Assembly: GCA_007644065.1 (NCBI GenBank)
Contig: VJWN01000018.1
Span: 248,001 to 312,000 of the forward strand
DNA: 64,000 bases
Source of the DNA: Margaritispora aquatica
Lineage: Eukaryota; Ascomycota; Leotiomycetes; Helotiales; Discinellaceae
Reading direction: 5' to 3'
Position numbers and translations under genes: made by a program. How positions within the stretch are numbered: the first letter of the stretch is position 1; every line of letters starts with the position of its first letter. The notes below the pieces were generated by a model that worked only from the letters and a program-made list of their open reading frames with translations, was not told the origin of the DNA and did no database searches. Shown in pieces: positions 11,378 through 23,549 of the stretch.

Positions 11378-13158
11378 ATGGCTTCCCAGACAGTTGCTCC
11401 TTTAAATAGAATAATCATCGACACAGACCCAGGCAAGTTCATTCATGTATCCAAGTCTTCAGTAGTTTGCTAAGCTATGGGTAGGTGTTGATGATGTTCT
11501 TGCAATGCTCCTTGCCTTGGCCGCTAAGCCAGAAGAACTTGAGATCCTTCTTTTATCGGTCACCTATGGAAACGTAGAGGTTGAGAGGTATGATGATCAC
11601 TAATTATTTTGTACTATCTTTCTGACATATTCATAAAGCTGCCTTCGTAACGTGGTTGCTCTGTTCCATGTCATTGAGAAGGAGATGGAATGGAGGAGAG
11701 CTCGAGGACAACTCGAAGGTTTTGGCACTATGTTAAGCTCAAGACCGATCGTCGCTGTTGGAGCAAGCCATCCGCTTGAGGATGAAATTCTCATGGCCGA
11801 CTATTTCCGTAAGTTATAACAGTTACTATTCTTACAGACGCAATGATTGCCGGAGGCTTCGATATATCAACGCTTGGTTTCTAGCGAACCCGACGGATTT
11901 TCTTCAAACTAGCTTGATGCTTTTCATGATAAAGTAGTTTCATAAGACTTTGGCTCGTTTGCTTTTGGTCATGATATATTCCTTTCGTGTTAGTATTGCT
12001 GGCTGGATTGCTGGATAAATCTAAGAATGTCGGCTAACAATATTGAAGATGGTGTTGATGGCTTAGCTGGTGTACATACAACAGTAAGCTCACCATGAGA
12101 AATTTATAATTCCCATACTAACGAGCAAGCACCCTCATCTCTCGCCGGCTGATACCTGGAAAACGCTCTTCAAAGCTCTACCACAAAATGCTACTTCAGA
12201 GGAAATTGCTGAGTCGAAAGAACTTGCAACCCCGATAACCTCATTCCGCGCCTCTCAAGTCCCAGCCCACATGGAGATACTCCGACTTCTCAAAGAGAAT
12301 CCAAAGGATACAATTACCATTGTTGCTGTCGGTCCCCTGACCAATCTTGCTTTGGCTGCTGCAGAAGACACCGAAACTTTCCTCCGAGTTAAGGAAGTTG
12401 TGGTTATGGGTGGAGCAATTGATGTAGAGGGAAACATAACTCCAGTTGCAGAGTTCAACACTTATGCTGATGCAGTTGCAACTGCCCGAGTCTTTGCTTT
12501 GACATCACCAAACCCTGCCTCCACCATGCCTCCACCACCTTTGAAGATGTCTACTTTACCACCTTATCCAAGCAAGCTGTCAAGAACGCTGAATCTTACT
12601 CTTTTCCCGCTGGATATCACATCCCCTCACTTGCTCCATCGAAATCACTTTGCTGATAAACTGGATCCTTTGATCAAGCTGGGAAGTCCTTTGGCAGAGT
12701 GGACATCTGCATTTGTGCACAAGACATATGAGAAAATTGAGTCTCTGACTCGAAAGCAAGAAAACCCTGGACTTGAGCTGCACGATCCCCTCACTATCTG
12801 GTACATGCTCACTAGAGAAGCTCCGTCATGGATGCTTGCGCCTAAAGGTCCAGAGGATATTCGTGTCGAGACTGCAGGCCAATGGACCAGAGGAATGCAT
12901 GTCGTTGATCGGCGTCCAAGAAAGAAGGATGGAGATACTAGTCAAGTTAAGAGTCCCGGAGCTGTTGATATCAGTGATCCCATGGAAGCCTTGAACATTG
13001 TTCAGGTAACTGAGCCTACAGTCGAGACCTCTGGCGATGCTCCGGGAGACAATGGAAGCTGGTTGAGTTCGACGAAGGGAAATCGCGTTAACCGAATTGT
13101 TGCATCACCAGGAGAAGATGTTTTCGGACCATACCTGATGGCACGAATCTTTGGATGA
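11378..13158 (+). CDS. Inosine/uridine-preferring nucleoside hydrolase
   Basis: Hydrolyses the N-glycosidic bond of ribonucleosides for purine and pyrimidine salvage. Five exons (11378-11432, 11485-11587, 11639-11808, 12049-12083, 12130-13158) join in frame to 463 residues. The signature IIIDTDPGVDD near residues 12-22 gives the calcium-binding Asp cluster; later VGPLTNLALAA, VVVMGGAID, AEFNTYADA and HDPLTIWYM mark the IUNH fold and the second metal or substrate site. The first intron starts with GC (GCAAGT) rather than GT; any GT alternative breaks the DTDPGVDD motif. The third intron is unusually long (240 nt) with a clear CTAAC branch site. The protein is longer than bacterial homologues because of a Pro-rich insertion and an extended C-terminus. 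Confidence 0.9.
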
Positions 13159-13806
13159 TTGGATTGGATTAGATGTGGTTTGGATTTATAAACAGATTTT
13201 GGACTTGCAATATAAAGGCCTCATTATTGAACAAGACCATAGCAGAAACATCCATCAGCAAGTCTTAACTTTATTATCGGATAACCTCCTGGTGTGTATT
13301 TCGAAGTGAACTTTTTGGTTAGTGAAGTATTGTGGATTATAAGAAGTGATAGAAGAAAGTAATAAGTAGATCTCAACAAAGAAATCGAACTGCCCATTCT
13401 AAGGCAACATCAATCAAGCATATGCATATTGTGAGTTGCTTGTCTGTGTAATGCATCCTTAAGATATCCCTCTGATTTGAAGATTTCAAAAATATTTGGT
13501 ATAGTTCTTTTTAAGATTATTGTTTTTGGAAAGAGTCGTACTTGAAGGATAGTAGAAATTGAAAGGAGAAGATCAGCTCACTTAGAACTACCAACGAAAT
13601 AACCGGAACCAATAACCAAAAGTAACTCATAAGGATAATCTCCAATACCTCTTTGGTCGAAGACGCAGTTGAAGTCCTCGATCAATGTTTGTAATATGTT
13701 TCATTTCCTTCCAGAACGCCATTTAGCTACGAAACATCTGCTTCATTACCAGCGTTTCTCATCATCATGGCGTTGCAAATCGTAGCGTTCGCTAGATCTC
13801 CATAAA
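13159..13806. other. Convergent spacer, nucleoside hydrolase / LSM8
   Basis: 3' flanks of two convergent genes. A short leftward open stretch near 13600-13700 reads like protein for about 30 codons, but has no start, no splice partner and no known family. I do not call it. Confidence 0.5.
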
Positions 13807-14218
13807 TCATGAATGCTTCACTCCGCCCACAACAGCGCCTCGGACATCTACCCAACTGATGCTATCATCGAGCTCCTCATCCACCAACCCAACAACCACA
13901 ACATTGTCTCCTCGAATCAGGTACAGTCCATGAGGAACCTCTGCAGATGGCTCCGGATCATCAGGAGGTCTGATAACTCGCTCTATAGTCTGTGATAGTA
14001 CCTATCCGCCGTTAGCATATCAGAGCTGCTAGCTAGAGGAGGGGTAATTGTACCAAGTTCGTCATTTGATCGCATGAAAGCAAGGTTCCGACAAGCGTTC
14101 TTGAATCACTAGTAAGGACTAGGACCTTCTCTACCCAGCTGTCAGAACAGGTTGTAAGCTTTGCAACACACATCTGCTCACGGAGGGGCAAGGATATGGT
14201 GGTACCTACTGTTGACAT
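13807..14218 (-). CDS. LSM8: U6 snRNA-associated Sm-like protein LSm8
   Basis: LSm8 completes the nuclear Lsm2-8 ring that binds the U6 snRNA 3' end for splicing. The gene is split into short exons and is easy to miss. Exon 3 (14001-13807) encodes LSQTIERVI, then HGLYLIRGDNVVVVG, the Sm2 motif, and ends VGGVKHS. Exon 2 (to 14054) encodes the Sm1 motif VEKVLVLTSDSRTLVGTLL and CDQMTNLV. The 52-nt intron 14053-14002 is certain from phase. The first intron is less clear: 14209-14159 (51 nt) gives 102 residues starting MSTLTTC, whereas leaving it in keeps the frame open and gives 119. The gene diverges from VPS26 across 375 bp. Confidence 0.88.
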
Positions 14219-14593
14219 AGCCTTGAAGAGACATTGTGAAGACTCTCCACCCCCACAGCCGACTGAGCGGCGCGAGATTGATTAGATTATATCAGCGCGC
14301 TATGTCTGAGCAAGTTGGAGGCTCAGTGAAATCGTGATTTTGCGAGTTCCGTAGTTTTATCGCAAAGTAAACAGCTCAACGATCAGAAATGCGGGCAGGA
14401 AATTGTTACACGAAGTTGACCCGTTGAAGGAGGCTGAACAGAAGCCTTGCAGCTCTCCTCTTTTAGCGACCTGCCAGAGCTCCAAGCCCCATCATCAACA
14501 CCCAGGCATCTAGCCACAACTTGCGCGTCACCCCATATCAACACCACCACAATCCGGGACGGACTGAACAATTGCTGATTGCGAGGGAGCAAC
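14219..14593. promoter_or_regulatory. Shared divergent promoter region, LSM8 / VPS26
   Basis: 375 bp between two outward-facing start codons, with no other gene. No specific binding site was identified; the promoter role is positional. Confidence 0.45.
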
Positions 14594-15725
14594 ATGTCGT
14601 ACTTCTTCTCAACACCGGTTGATATCGATATTGTGCTGGAAGATGGGGACGATAGGCAGATGGTGGACATGAAGACGGAGAAGGGTCGTAGAGAGAAAGC
14701 ACCGCTTTACAAGGACGGGGAATCAGTTAAAGGAGCTGTCACAATTCGTCCAAAGGATGGCAAGCGGTTAGAACATACAGGAATTAAGGTCCAGTTCATT
14801 GGAACAATTGGTAAATTTCCAATTGCAGCAGTACGGCGCAAGAATAGCTAACTAATGTGGTATTAGAGATGTTCTTTGATCGAGGCAACCATTATGAATT
14901 CCTATCTCTCGGCCAGGAACTAGCTGCTCCAGGCGACTTACAGCATCCTCAGACTTTTGAGTTCAATTTCAAGAACGTCGAGAAGCAATACGAGTCCTAC
15001 AGTGGCATTAATGTGAGGCTTCGGTACTTTGTCCGGGTGACAGTATCGCGGCGAATGGCGGATGTGATTAGAGAAAAGGACATTTGGGTGTACTCGTACA
15101 GAATACCTCCGGAGATGAACAGCTCAATCAAGATGGATGTCGGCATTGAGGATTGTCTGCATATCGAGTTCGAGTACTCCAAGTCGAAATATCACCTAAA
15201 AGATGTGATTGTTGGGCGCATATACTTCCTCCTTGTCAGATTAAAGATTAAGCACATGGAACTATCTATCATCAGGAGGGAGACGACAGGTGCAGCACCA
15301 AACCAGTATAATGAGAGCGAGACGTTGGTCCGATTTGAGGTAAGTGACGCTCACCTTATGTTGGGCATCACGTACTAATATCTTTCAGATAATGGACGGC
15401 TCACCTTCAAGAGGAGAGACAATTCCAATTAGACTCTTCCTAGGAGGGTTCGACTTGACGCCTACGTTCCGAGAAGTAAACAAAAAATACTCCACCAGAT
15501 ATTACCTGAGTCTTGTACTCATTGACGAAGGTGAGCAAGTCTTTTGATCTATCCTGAATCCCCTGAAGGTCTCAACTAACACGCCATCTTCTAGATGCAC
15601 GACGCTATTTCAAACAATCAGAAATCGTTCTTTACCGACAAGCCCCTGAAATCGCTGCAGGTGCAGGGCAACAGACACAAATTGCCGGTGCGCCGCCTCC
15701 AGAACGAGCGGCAATCAAGGAGTAG
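14594..15725 (+). CDS. VPS26: Retromer subunit Vps26
   Basis: An arrestin-fold subunit of the retromer, which recycles cargo from endosomes to the Golgi. Four exons (14594-14810, 14867-15339, 15389-15530, 15595-15725) give 320 residues with exact phase at introns of 56, 49 and 64 nt. The sequence is highly conserved throughout: MSYFFSTPVDIDI at the start, LYKDGESVKGAVTIRPKDGK, then FLSLGQELAAPGDL, YFVRVTVSRR, DVIVGRIYFLLVRLKIKHME, and in the second lobe ETIPIRLFLGGFDLTPTF with NKKYSTRYYLSLVLIDE. The initiator is the Met at 14594 because it begins the conserved MSYFF; an in-frame Met at 14579 would add five residues. It converges with NUP120. Confidence 0.96.
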
Positions 15726-16089
15726 GCGAGGGCAAGTTTGTAGAAGTGAATGGTATGGGTTTATAGGAGTTCGTAATGGGCGTAGCATTCATCATTTTGT
15801 AACATAGATCGCATCACCACGGCGAAAGATGATAGGAATCAATGAGTAAGAACAATTTTGCATGACCTGGGATGTTGAAGACTTATTTCCTTTTACACTG
15901 GAGACTTGGAAATAGTTTACAAAGGGTGACAAAGCTCCTTGCTAGGTATCTTGTTTCTCACTCTTAACGCATTTGCGTCTGGTATTCCTTACAATACAGG
16001 TACAAACTCACACCAAATTATTCTTCCATATGACGCCTTTTCAATGTTTCCCCTGCCTGATTGGAATGATCATTTGTCCATATGCCCGA
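15726..16089. other. Convergent spacer, VPS26 / NUP120
   Basis: 364 bp of 3' flanking DNA for two convergent genes. No gene or repeat is seen. Confidence 0.6.
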
Positions 16090-19000
16090 TCACAAAACGT
16101 CCATCTCATCCCCACCCACGAAAGCAAACTGGTTGTTCTGAATGGCGGCTATGCGATCCAGCTCCGCCTGATAACTCCTTCTTACGTCATCCAACGTGAC
16201 CACCTTCCTGACTACCTGCTTCTTTGTGCCATTGATACCTGCCCCCGCTTCTTTTCTTGTGATCTCTTCCGACAAAATCCAGGCTTGCTTCGGGTCCACG
16301 CAGCTTAAAGTATTAATCAATGCAACGTACTGCTTAGTTACCGCTGTCTCCAGGCCATCCTCACCGGTTATATTGTCGCCGTCCCCAGACTGTTGTAGTC
16401 GTTGCAGACGCTCAAATGATACGGCTGCTGCGCCGCGGAAGTCACTGTGCTTCACACGCCATGAGTAAAGAATCTTGTGATATGGGATGCCAATGTTGAC
16501 ATCGATTATGCCCTGACACTTCTGTGCCAATATCTCATCCACATGGTCTTGAAGGCCAATGAATGGCAGCTCAATAAGCTGTGTTGCGTATGAATTTTCG
16601 CACATCTTGTGAACGAGAGAGCGAAGCGAGGAGTGTTGAAGCGCCGAATCTGTGAAGAGTACTAGAATAGAGTGTGCAAGCTCATAACGCGAGGTTTGCA
16701 TTGCGGCGTTGAACATCCGAGAATGCATCTCTGTGCGAAGACCTACCAGGTGAGCGTCACTGGAATTGGGCTTTGGCTTAATAAATTGCAAAGCTAATCT
16801 TGCAAAATCAATGACCTGGGAATATGTCTTCTCCTTGTCAAATAATCCTACAATGTGAGAATAGTACTCCGGCAAGCCAGCATTAAGAAGATTTCGCTCC
16901 ATCTCGTCGAGGTAGCCTGCGCTGCGATGACCAGTTCGCTTGGCTACATCAAGATGAGCTATTTATCGTTAATAAGAAATGTCATCCGAATCAGAGATTC
17001 TACGTACCTATGCCGAATGCTGCCTTCTTGAACAACATTGCAGCTGTCAGAGGGTCATTAACAGCAAGATTCGCTCGGCCTTGAATATAAACAGAGAACG
17101 GATCGGACCCGGCGAAACGGGAGAACTCCATTGCCAAGTCTGGTCTATCATGCTTCAATAAGAAGCATTGGATAACTGAAGTCGGTGCTTCGTATTCGCT
17201 GTCAGGCGCACATATTTGCAGTATGACTTCTGTAATGACTGAAGACATGCCTTCGTATGGTCGAAGATCTAGTCCGAAAAGATGCCGTAAAACACCCTCC
17301 AAAATGGTGATAGTCTCCATGCTGGGTGATGCCTTTTTTGTAAGAATTAGGCTCTTCTCAGTGACCGAATTTGACCGTTCGATCTTCTTGACGGGCAGAG
17401 ATATCTGAGTACTCGCAAGCCAGTTGATCAGCTCAAGTCTTTTCATCATCGTAATAAGCTGATCGTAAGTAGCAGCTGTCTCGATGCGTATGCCCTCTTC
17501 AGGATTATTCACTTCTCCTTCTACAAGCACCAAGAGGACCAGTTGGTCGAAACAAATAGCGCTGTGAAGTTCTACTATCTCTTGAACACCTCTCACAAGC
17601 AGCTTATTTCCGAATTCGCCTAGCGGATTGTGTTGTGGTCGCTTATCAAATCCATCTGAAGAATTCATCAGCTCTAGTATTACATTATAGACTTGTGGAG
17701 TCAAGCCTCGGAAGTCCTTCAAGTCAGTCGACAGACGCGTAAAGTCGTCATATCCGATTTGATTAGAAAAATCGCACTTGTCGTAAAAAGCTATCATACG
17801 AGCTGGCACAGTAGAAGATGGATCCTGGAATATTTCTTCAAGAAGTATAGTCTTGCAGCTGTGCAGGAAGTGATCCGAAAATGACTCCCTGAATGATGCT
17901 GCTGCAAAAAGGGGGCCTGCGATGTGTTCAGTCTCCGGACTATTTTTGTCATTGCTGTGCCATATTTTCTCAAGAGGGCTGCAATCTCTGACGGCAACAA
18001 TACCATCAGCCAGGACCACCCATGGCATTTCTCCTTCCGGATCAATAACCAGTGATAAGGCTTCTCCTCGTTGTTTATCTAGCTCCAGAAGCAGACGACA
18101 GAACTTTGCCCACTGCTCGTTTGTGGTCTGGCGAAACTGCTCATAATTCATGCCACCATCAGAATCACGATCCAGTGATACTGTTGACGCAACTGTAGAA
18201 CAAATCTTCTCGGGCAAAGACAGGTTTTTGCGCTTTTCATATTTGGCACCACCGGTCTGTTTGCCAAACAACGCAACCGCAGTTTGGAGGGTGGCATTCG
18301 TAAATCTCCCTGGGCAAAGGATGTAGTGCAACCACTTATCAGTGGTGTCTGATGGATCACCAGAAAACGCAGATGGAAAGGGTACATCACGAAGTGACTC
18401 CATAGCCATAGATTTCCAAGGGCCGGCCCAAGAATCCTTCGTGCGTGTAGTAGTGGCAGTCCTCTGGAAGTCTAATCTCAGGAGTCTGTAGGTCATATTG
18501 TTCTTCCACAAAGCCCATAATATCAAGCCATTGACATCTTCCTGATCTAGAAGCACATCAAAATCGGCTAAAGTCCATATCTCACTTGTTGGAGCCTGGG
18601 GAATTAATTTGCAGTGTGGGTAGACGTCTGATATCTGTAAAGTTCCGTCACCTAGAGGTCTGACATCCCAGAATTTGAATTCGCCAGCCCCAAGAGGAGA
18701 ATATGTAATGCATAACGCGCTTTCCTCATTAGAGCTGATGATCTTCACTAATTGTGACTGAGATGGGTCGATTATTTTTCTTCCTTGTTCGTGTATGTCT
18801 AACTCTTGGTTGAGTATATCTCCAACATAGGCAATCTTGCCACTTGTCGTGTTCCATATTCGCAATTGATGGTCGACAGTTACCGTAAAGATGTATGACG
18901 TATTGTCAAGGATGGTTGCTGGGGAGGCGATTGATATTGCAGTCGACAGTTCCACTACTTGATTTCCATACCGAATTGCACCACTACTAGTAAGAGGGAT

Positions 19001-19768
19001 CATACTTCGTATTGTGTGACCCCATCCTCCAGCGTTATAGTGCGTCTCTTTCCAAACAGACCCTAAGTTATGTCAGAGCAAAGATTGCAAAAGACGAATG
19101 CCAGAAAACATACCATCACCTCCAGAAAGCTTTTCCAATTTCAACAGAGATCCATCATAGAATGCCAGTAGTAACTGATCCGAGTCCAAGGCAACCATTC
19201 GATGAACATGCTTAAATGTTAAAGCTGGCGGTAGATACGCTTTGCACCAGTCCCCAACATTGTCTTCAGTACTAGACGGCTTCCTGAAGAAATCTGGGCG
19301 TAGATTCAAGGTATAAATATACTTTGACTCTGTCAACACGCAGACACTGAGGACATCATGATCGCGCGAGTCCGAGATAGCGACGCACCCAGGCTTTATT
19401 GGATTTGGAAAGATCAATCGAAGTGTAAGATTTGCATCCGCCACATTGCTGTGCCTGGAAATATCCACCGCTCGAATAGAGAGCACTTTGCCATCCTCTA
19501 GCACCTGCCAGAGGAAGCTTCTGGGTGAGGAATGGTATTCCCGGTTATAAATCGACGCTGCAGTAGCTAGGTTGATCTGTCTGAACACATTCTCGTCCTC
19601 TGCAATCGGTAGATCGATGACCTGGGACTGTTTTTGAGGCGACTTGAGGAGGTATGCTGTTGCGCCGGGAGCAGGTAAACGAATCGACACGAAGGAACTT
19701 TGGGTGGTAGGATCGAGATTGAGGCGCGTTTCCTTGAACGCATAATTTTGTCTTATTGTGGTCTCCAT
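16090..19768 (-). CDS. NUP120: Nucleoporin Nup120 (Nup160 family)
   Basis: A scaffold component of the Y-shaped (Nup84/Nup107-160) complex of the nuclear pore. Three exons (19768-19114, 19062-17008, 16958-16090) give 1,192 residues, close to the usual size of fungal Nup120, with introns of 51 and 49 nt in exact phase. The N-terminal 500 residues form the expected beta-propeller, with recurring short Trp- and Asp-containing strands such as WKETHYNAGGWGHTIRSM and YIFTVTVDHQLRIWNTTSG. The C-terminal half is alpha-helical. The protein ends FAFVGGDEMDVL, the typical closing motif of filamentous fungal members. It lies tail to tail with VPS26 and head to tail with RAD51. Confidence 0.9.
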
Positions 19769-20492
19769 CTTTTCCCCTTCAAATCATGTTCCTAGGAGTC
19801 GTTGGAAGCTTCGTTGTGGTGATGGCGCATTTTCCGCAAATCTTTGAGGTAGTTGACGCGCTGAACCGCGATTTCACTTTTCGACAACGCAAGCGAGCTT
19901 CCTCAGCCTCGCCGTTACAACAATTTGGCATCGTGTTTCTTAATCTGATATCTGTTTTATATTACGCTGTTCACAATTCTCCAATCCCGACAGCTTATTT
20001 GGTCACTACGAGGTCTTACTATTTAGGCTTTGCTACCATGCTTTGGTGTTTGGTGACCAGATAATTGGGTGTGAGATAATTCAAGAACCTCTCTACTGTA
20101 ATCTAACCTTCTGAAAATTGCCTTCATCAACATCTTGGCTGGGAGATAAGTGGCATATGGAATCAAAGGGTATGCGGAACGTATGCAAAGGAATTATCTG
20201 TTTCGTGCTGAAAGCATTCTCACCACTCCTGCTGGAATCCTCAAACTGGACACGGAATGTACCCCGTGGGTATCGTGACAATGCAAATTTGCTAAAATAA
20301 ATATTAAAGTGCACTAATGATCCTCAGTCTACACAATAATCCTATGCTCATTGATCCTAGCACAAATAGAAGCCACTCCGAAGCACCTACTCCCCAGCCC
20401 ATGCCCGCCATGCAAATACATGAAATAAAAGAGTTTCGTGCCGTCGTTTAAGAAAAGATCCTGCTTCAGACCATAGTTTTCTCCTCTTGCAT
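19769..20492. other. Spacer between RAD51 3' end and NUP120 start
   Basis: Upstream region of NUP120 and 3' flank of RAD51. A 102-codon rightward frame overlapping the NUP120 start has no recognisable features and is probably chance. Confidence 0.55.
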
Positions 20493-21645
20493 CTAATCCT
20501 TCTCTAAATCTTTCGGGCTCGGATCACCGATACCATCCTCGTTGATGGCAAACAAGCAATCACTTTCAGGTAAACATGGACTGTCATATATCTTACAAAT
20601 TCTTGTCTCTCCTCGACCTTTCTTCAAACTTAATCGTGTGGTGCTTGCATGAGCAATGATATTGCCACCGATGGGCTTCTTTGGATCGGGATTGAACATA
20701 GCACTTGGGCCACCATCAACTTGGGCGACGACTTGATTTGTGATGACCACGGCTATACCGAATTCGTCAGCAAGACGAAGGAGCATTCGCATGAACTTTG
20801 CTAGATGAGTTTGTCTAGAGGAGAGCTCTCCTCGACCAACGAAATCCGTCCTGTACAGGGACGTTGCGCTGTCAACGATGAGCAGTGAGAACCTGGTCTC
20901 ACACATCATGGAGGCAGCCTGATTGAGCAATTGAAGCTGGTGATCGGAATTGTATGCGCGTGCATATGCAACATTATCAAGAACCTCTTCACCCGATAGA
21001 CCATACCGGTTCGCTACAGCAAGGAGACGGACTGGTCGAAATGTTCCCTCAGTATCGATGTAAAGACACTTTCCTTCCCCACCGCCCATATCGAAAGGTA
21101 ATTGGCAAGTGACTGCAAGAGTGTGGCAAATTTGGCTCTTTCCTGTTCTGAATTCTCCAAAGATCTCAGTAACCGATCCAGTCTCAATACCTCCGGCCAG
21201 TAAGGTATCGAGTTGCTTTGACCCAGTTGTGATAGATATCAGCTCCATTCTCCGCTGATGCATTTCCGTCGCAGTTGTGAAGCCCATCGGAACAAGCTTG
21301 GATGCTAATACAGATTAGACATGCTCACTGAATTCCTTGGTGGTAAAGACAAACCTTCTGTCAGTAGTTTAGTAGCCTTCTGCTCCGAAATTCCCTTGAT
21401 TTGTTCGAGTACTCGTCGTGGTGTGTACGCAATGGACTCGATCGTGTTGAATCCACCTTCTACCACCAATTGGATATCTCTTTTGGTCAACCCTGCGACA
21501 CCCTATAATAATGTCAGATCGGAATTCATCGATAGACACGAAACATAATACTAACTTCTAATGCGCTCAGAGGGGTAGGCGCTCCGGGTCCCCCAGCGCC
21601 AGAGCCATCTAACGATTGTGACTCGTCCATATCTTCAGTAGCCAT
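20493..21645 (-). CDS. RAD51: DNA repair recombinase Rad51
   Basis: RecA-family ATPase that forms the presynaptic filament on single-stranded DNA for homologous recombination. Three exons (21645-21556, 21502-21355, 21304-20493) give 349 residues, the usual size, with introns of 53 and 50 nt in exact phase. The N-terminal helix-hairpin-helix region includes [20 protein letters not shown]. Walker A is GEFRTGKSQ and Walker B is [12 protein letters not shown]. The linker motif [12 protein letters not shown], the L2 region with [20 protein letters not shown], and [13 protein letters not shown] all match Rad51. Dmc1 is excluded by the linker and C-terminal sequence. An ACGCGT site lies 128 bp upstream of the start. 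Confidence 0.96.
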
Positions 21646-22307
21646 TGCGAGTTATATCGAAAAGATGATTTATTTTGGAGCCCAGGACGTTGATTTTCAC
21701 AAAGGATAACGAGAATGGATGGAAGTGGCGTGGGATGTGGTTGTCAACGCGCCGCTTCCTAGGAAGAAACAAACGCGTTGTCACATGACCAATGCATGAT
21801 TTGTCAACACCTTACTTGCCCAAGGTAGGAGGCTCCTTCATGGATGCCTACGCTGATTTCACAACATTGTCTCAACGACCTAAGTTAGTCTCCACTTGTT
21901 CAAATACAAATTGAGAGGACGGGGATTGCCAAGTGGCTAGAGAGATCTCATTCTATGCAATGGTAGGGATGTGTTCAAGCTGTCACCTGCAGGTCAAGAC
22001 TCTCATGAGTTTTGTATGATAAGATCTTAAAGGTCATGATATTTCATTCTTCGTCAGTTCCCAATCAAATATGAGAAAGCAGTCAATCCTACTACTAAAG
22101 ACGGTGGGTGGCAGTATTTACTCTTTACCATACATGCATCTTGCGTCCTAGCGACACTATTTCCTTTCTTTTCATCACCCGTATATCCTCCTTTCTGTTC
22201 GTCATCAAAATCCTACGCCTATCCATATTTCCACGCTAAGTGTTCATACCCTTCAATGCAATCCTATGAACGCCCTAAACATCCTTATTCTTACAAACCC
22301 TGTACTA
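21646..22307. other. Spacer between RAD51 promoter and next leftward gene
   Basis: Holds the RAD51 upstream region with its ACGCG motifs and the 3' flank of the gene ending at 22308. No coding sequence is supported. Confidence 0.6.
21747..21778. promoter_or_regulatory. MCB-like (ACGCG) motifs upstream of RAD51
   Basis: A palindromic ACGCGT occurs at 21773-21778 and a second ACGCG core at 21747-21751, 102-133 bp upstream of the RAD51 start codon. In yeasts, MBF binds ACGCGT to drive G1/S expression of DNA replication and repair genes, including RAD51. Here the function is inferred from motif and position only. Confidence 0.5.
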
Positions 22308-23549
22308 TCAAGATCGATCAACAGTCGTCGATGTCCTTTTCTCTATCATTGAGGTTCTGGGTTTCTTCTGCAGCTTTGTTGATTGCCTTCGTTCCCCCGA
22401 ATCCCCCTCGAAATCCATGTTTGCTGACTCGATACCTTTGCCTTTCAACTCCGTTGGTACCCCAAATGTCCCAGCTGGTAACACCTCGAATCCGGAGTTA
22501 ACTTTTCGCACCGATTTGTTTATATGTAGTTCTCCAGCTACGAAAGGTGACTGGGTTGAAGCTTGGTCCCGGTTGATATCTTGAGGATTGTTCTGAGCTG
22601 CCAAAGCATAGCCTTGAGTATTCGGACTTGGAAGTGGTGTCTGGAAAGGATTGGCTGACTCTGAATCAGGAGAATCGACGGGTATAGAAAAGTATTCTGC
22701 TCTAAAGCTATGTATCGCCTGTGGAGATCGACCAAATTCCTCTCCTTTGCCGACATGAAGGCTCGAAATCTGCTCGTTTTGAATTTCTAGAGCGGTATGC
22801 ATGTTCTGTGAAAGGCTCACATCCGAGTGAGAGGATACCCCAGAAGAGAGCTCATTATCAGCAGCAGAAGATTCTGCTTCAACTTCGGCATGTCTAGAAC
22901 TAGATTGACGAGGCCGGGTAGTTTGTGTTTTATTCAGAGCTGAATTTCCTTCAAGTTGTTGTAGCGTGGTTTGGTCGAATTCGCCATGGCTACCATAACG
23001 GAGGTGTGAGGCTTTTCGTGGTTTGTACGAGTCTCTTCCATCAGGGCCATCGGCCATTACCATTGCGTTGTCAAGCTTCCGCGACGCATCCGATGGATTT
23101 TGCTGCAAGGCATTCCTGGGTAGAGGTCGAAGATCTATAGATGCACCACTTCTCGAATCTGGAGTCGGGAGCATATCTGGGGACGTTCCACCAAGCCCCA
23201 GCTGGCTGGTCGCAGGCGTATTCGCTTGAGAGATCCAGATTCCATCAACTTGAATGCCACTCTGGATGGCCCGTACGCCAAATGGAATATCGTGGCTCTT
23301 ATGCGATTCTACAATCTGACCACTACTTCTTAACGTCTCAATTCTCATTCTTTTTTCCTCGTCCACAACCTCTTGTTTCTTGACAAGCCGGTTCACCCAG
23401 AGTAACTTGACGTATCCGATGACGAAGACAAGAAGAATAGCCGTACCGAGGACCTACGATCCATTAGCTACACCCCCAGGCCCCTCCCCAGGCAGCTCGT
23501 CACTTACAAATGTCATCTGCTCCCATAAAACCCACGATACAAAGAACAT
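22308..23549 (-). CDS. Conserved single-pass membrane protein of unknown function
   Basis: A short first exon (23549-23508, or from the inner Met at 23516) joins across a 54-nt intron to 23453-22308. The junction restores TFVLGTAILLVFVIGYVKLL, a single transmembrane helix at the N-terminus. Directly after it come WVNRLVKKQEVVDEEKRMR and a conserved block DIPFGVRAIQSGIQVDGIWI, which looks like the family signature. The remainder of the 384-395 residues is polar, Ser/Gln/Asn-rich and probably disordered. I do not know a function. The branch-like CTAAT in the intron supports the model. The short extracellular or lumenal end and long cytosolic tail are inferred from the positive charges after the helix. 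Confidence 0.75.

Noticed and set aside
19756..20064. Rightward 102-codon frame with hydrophobic N-terminus
   Set aside because: Overlaps the NUP120 start and promoter, lacks conserved features, and has no codon or splice support.
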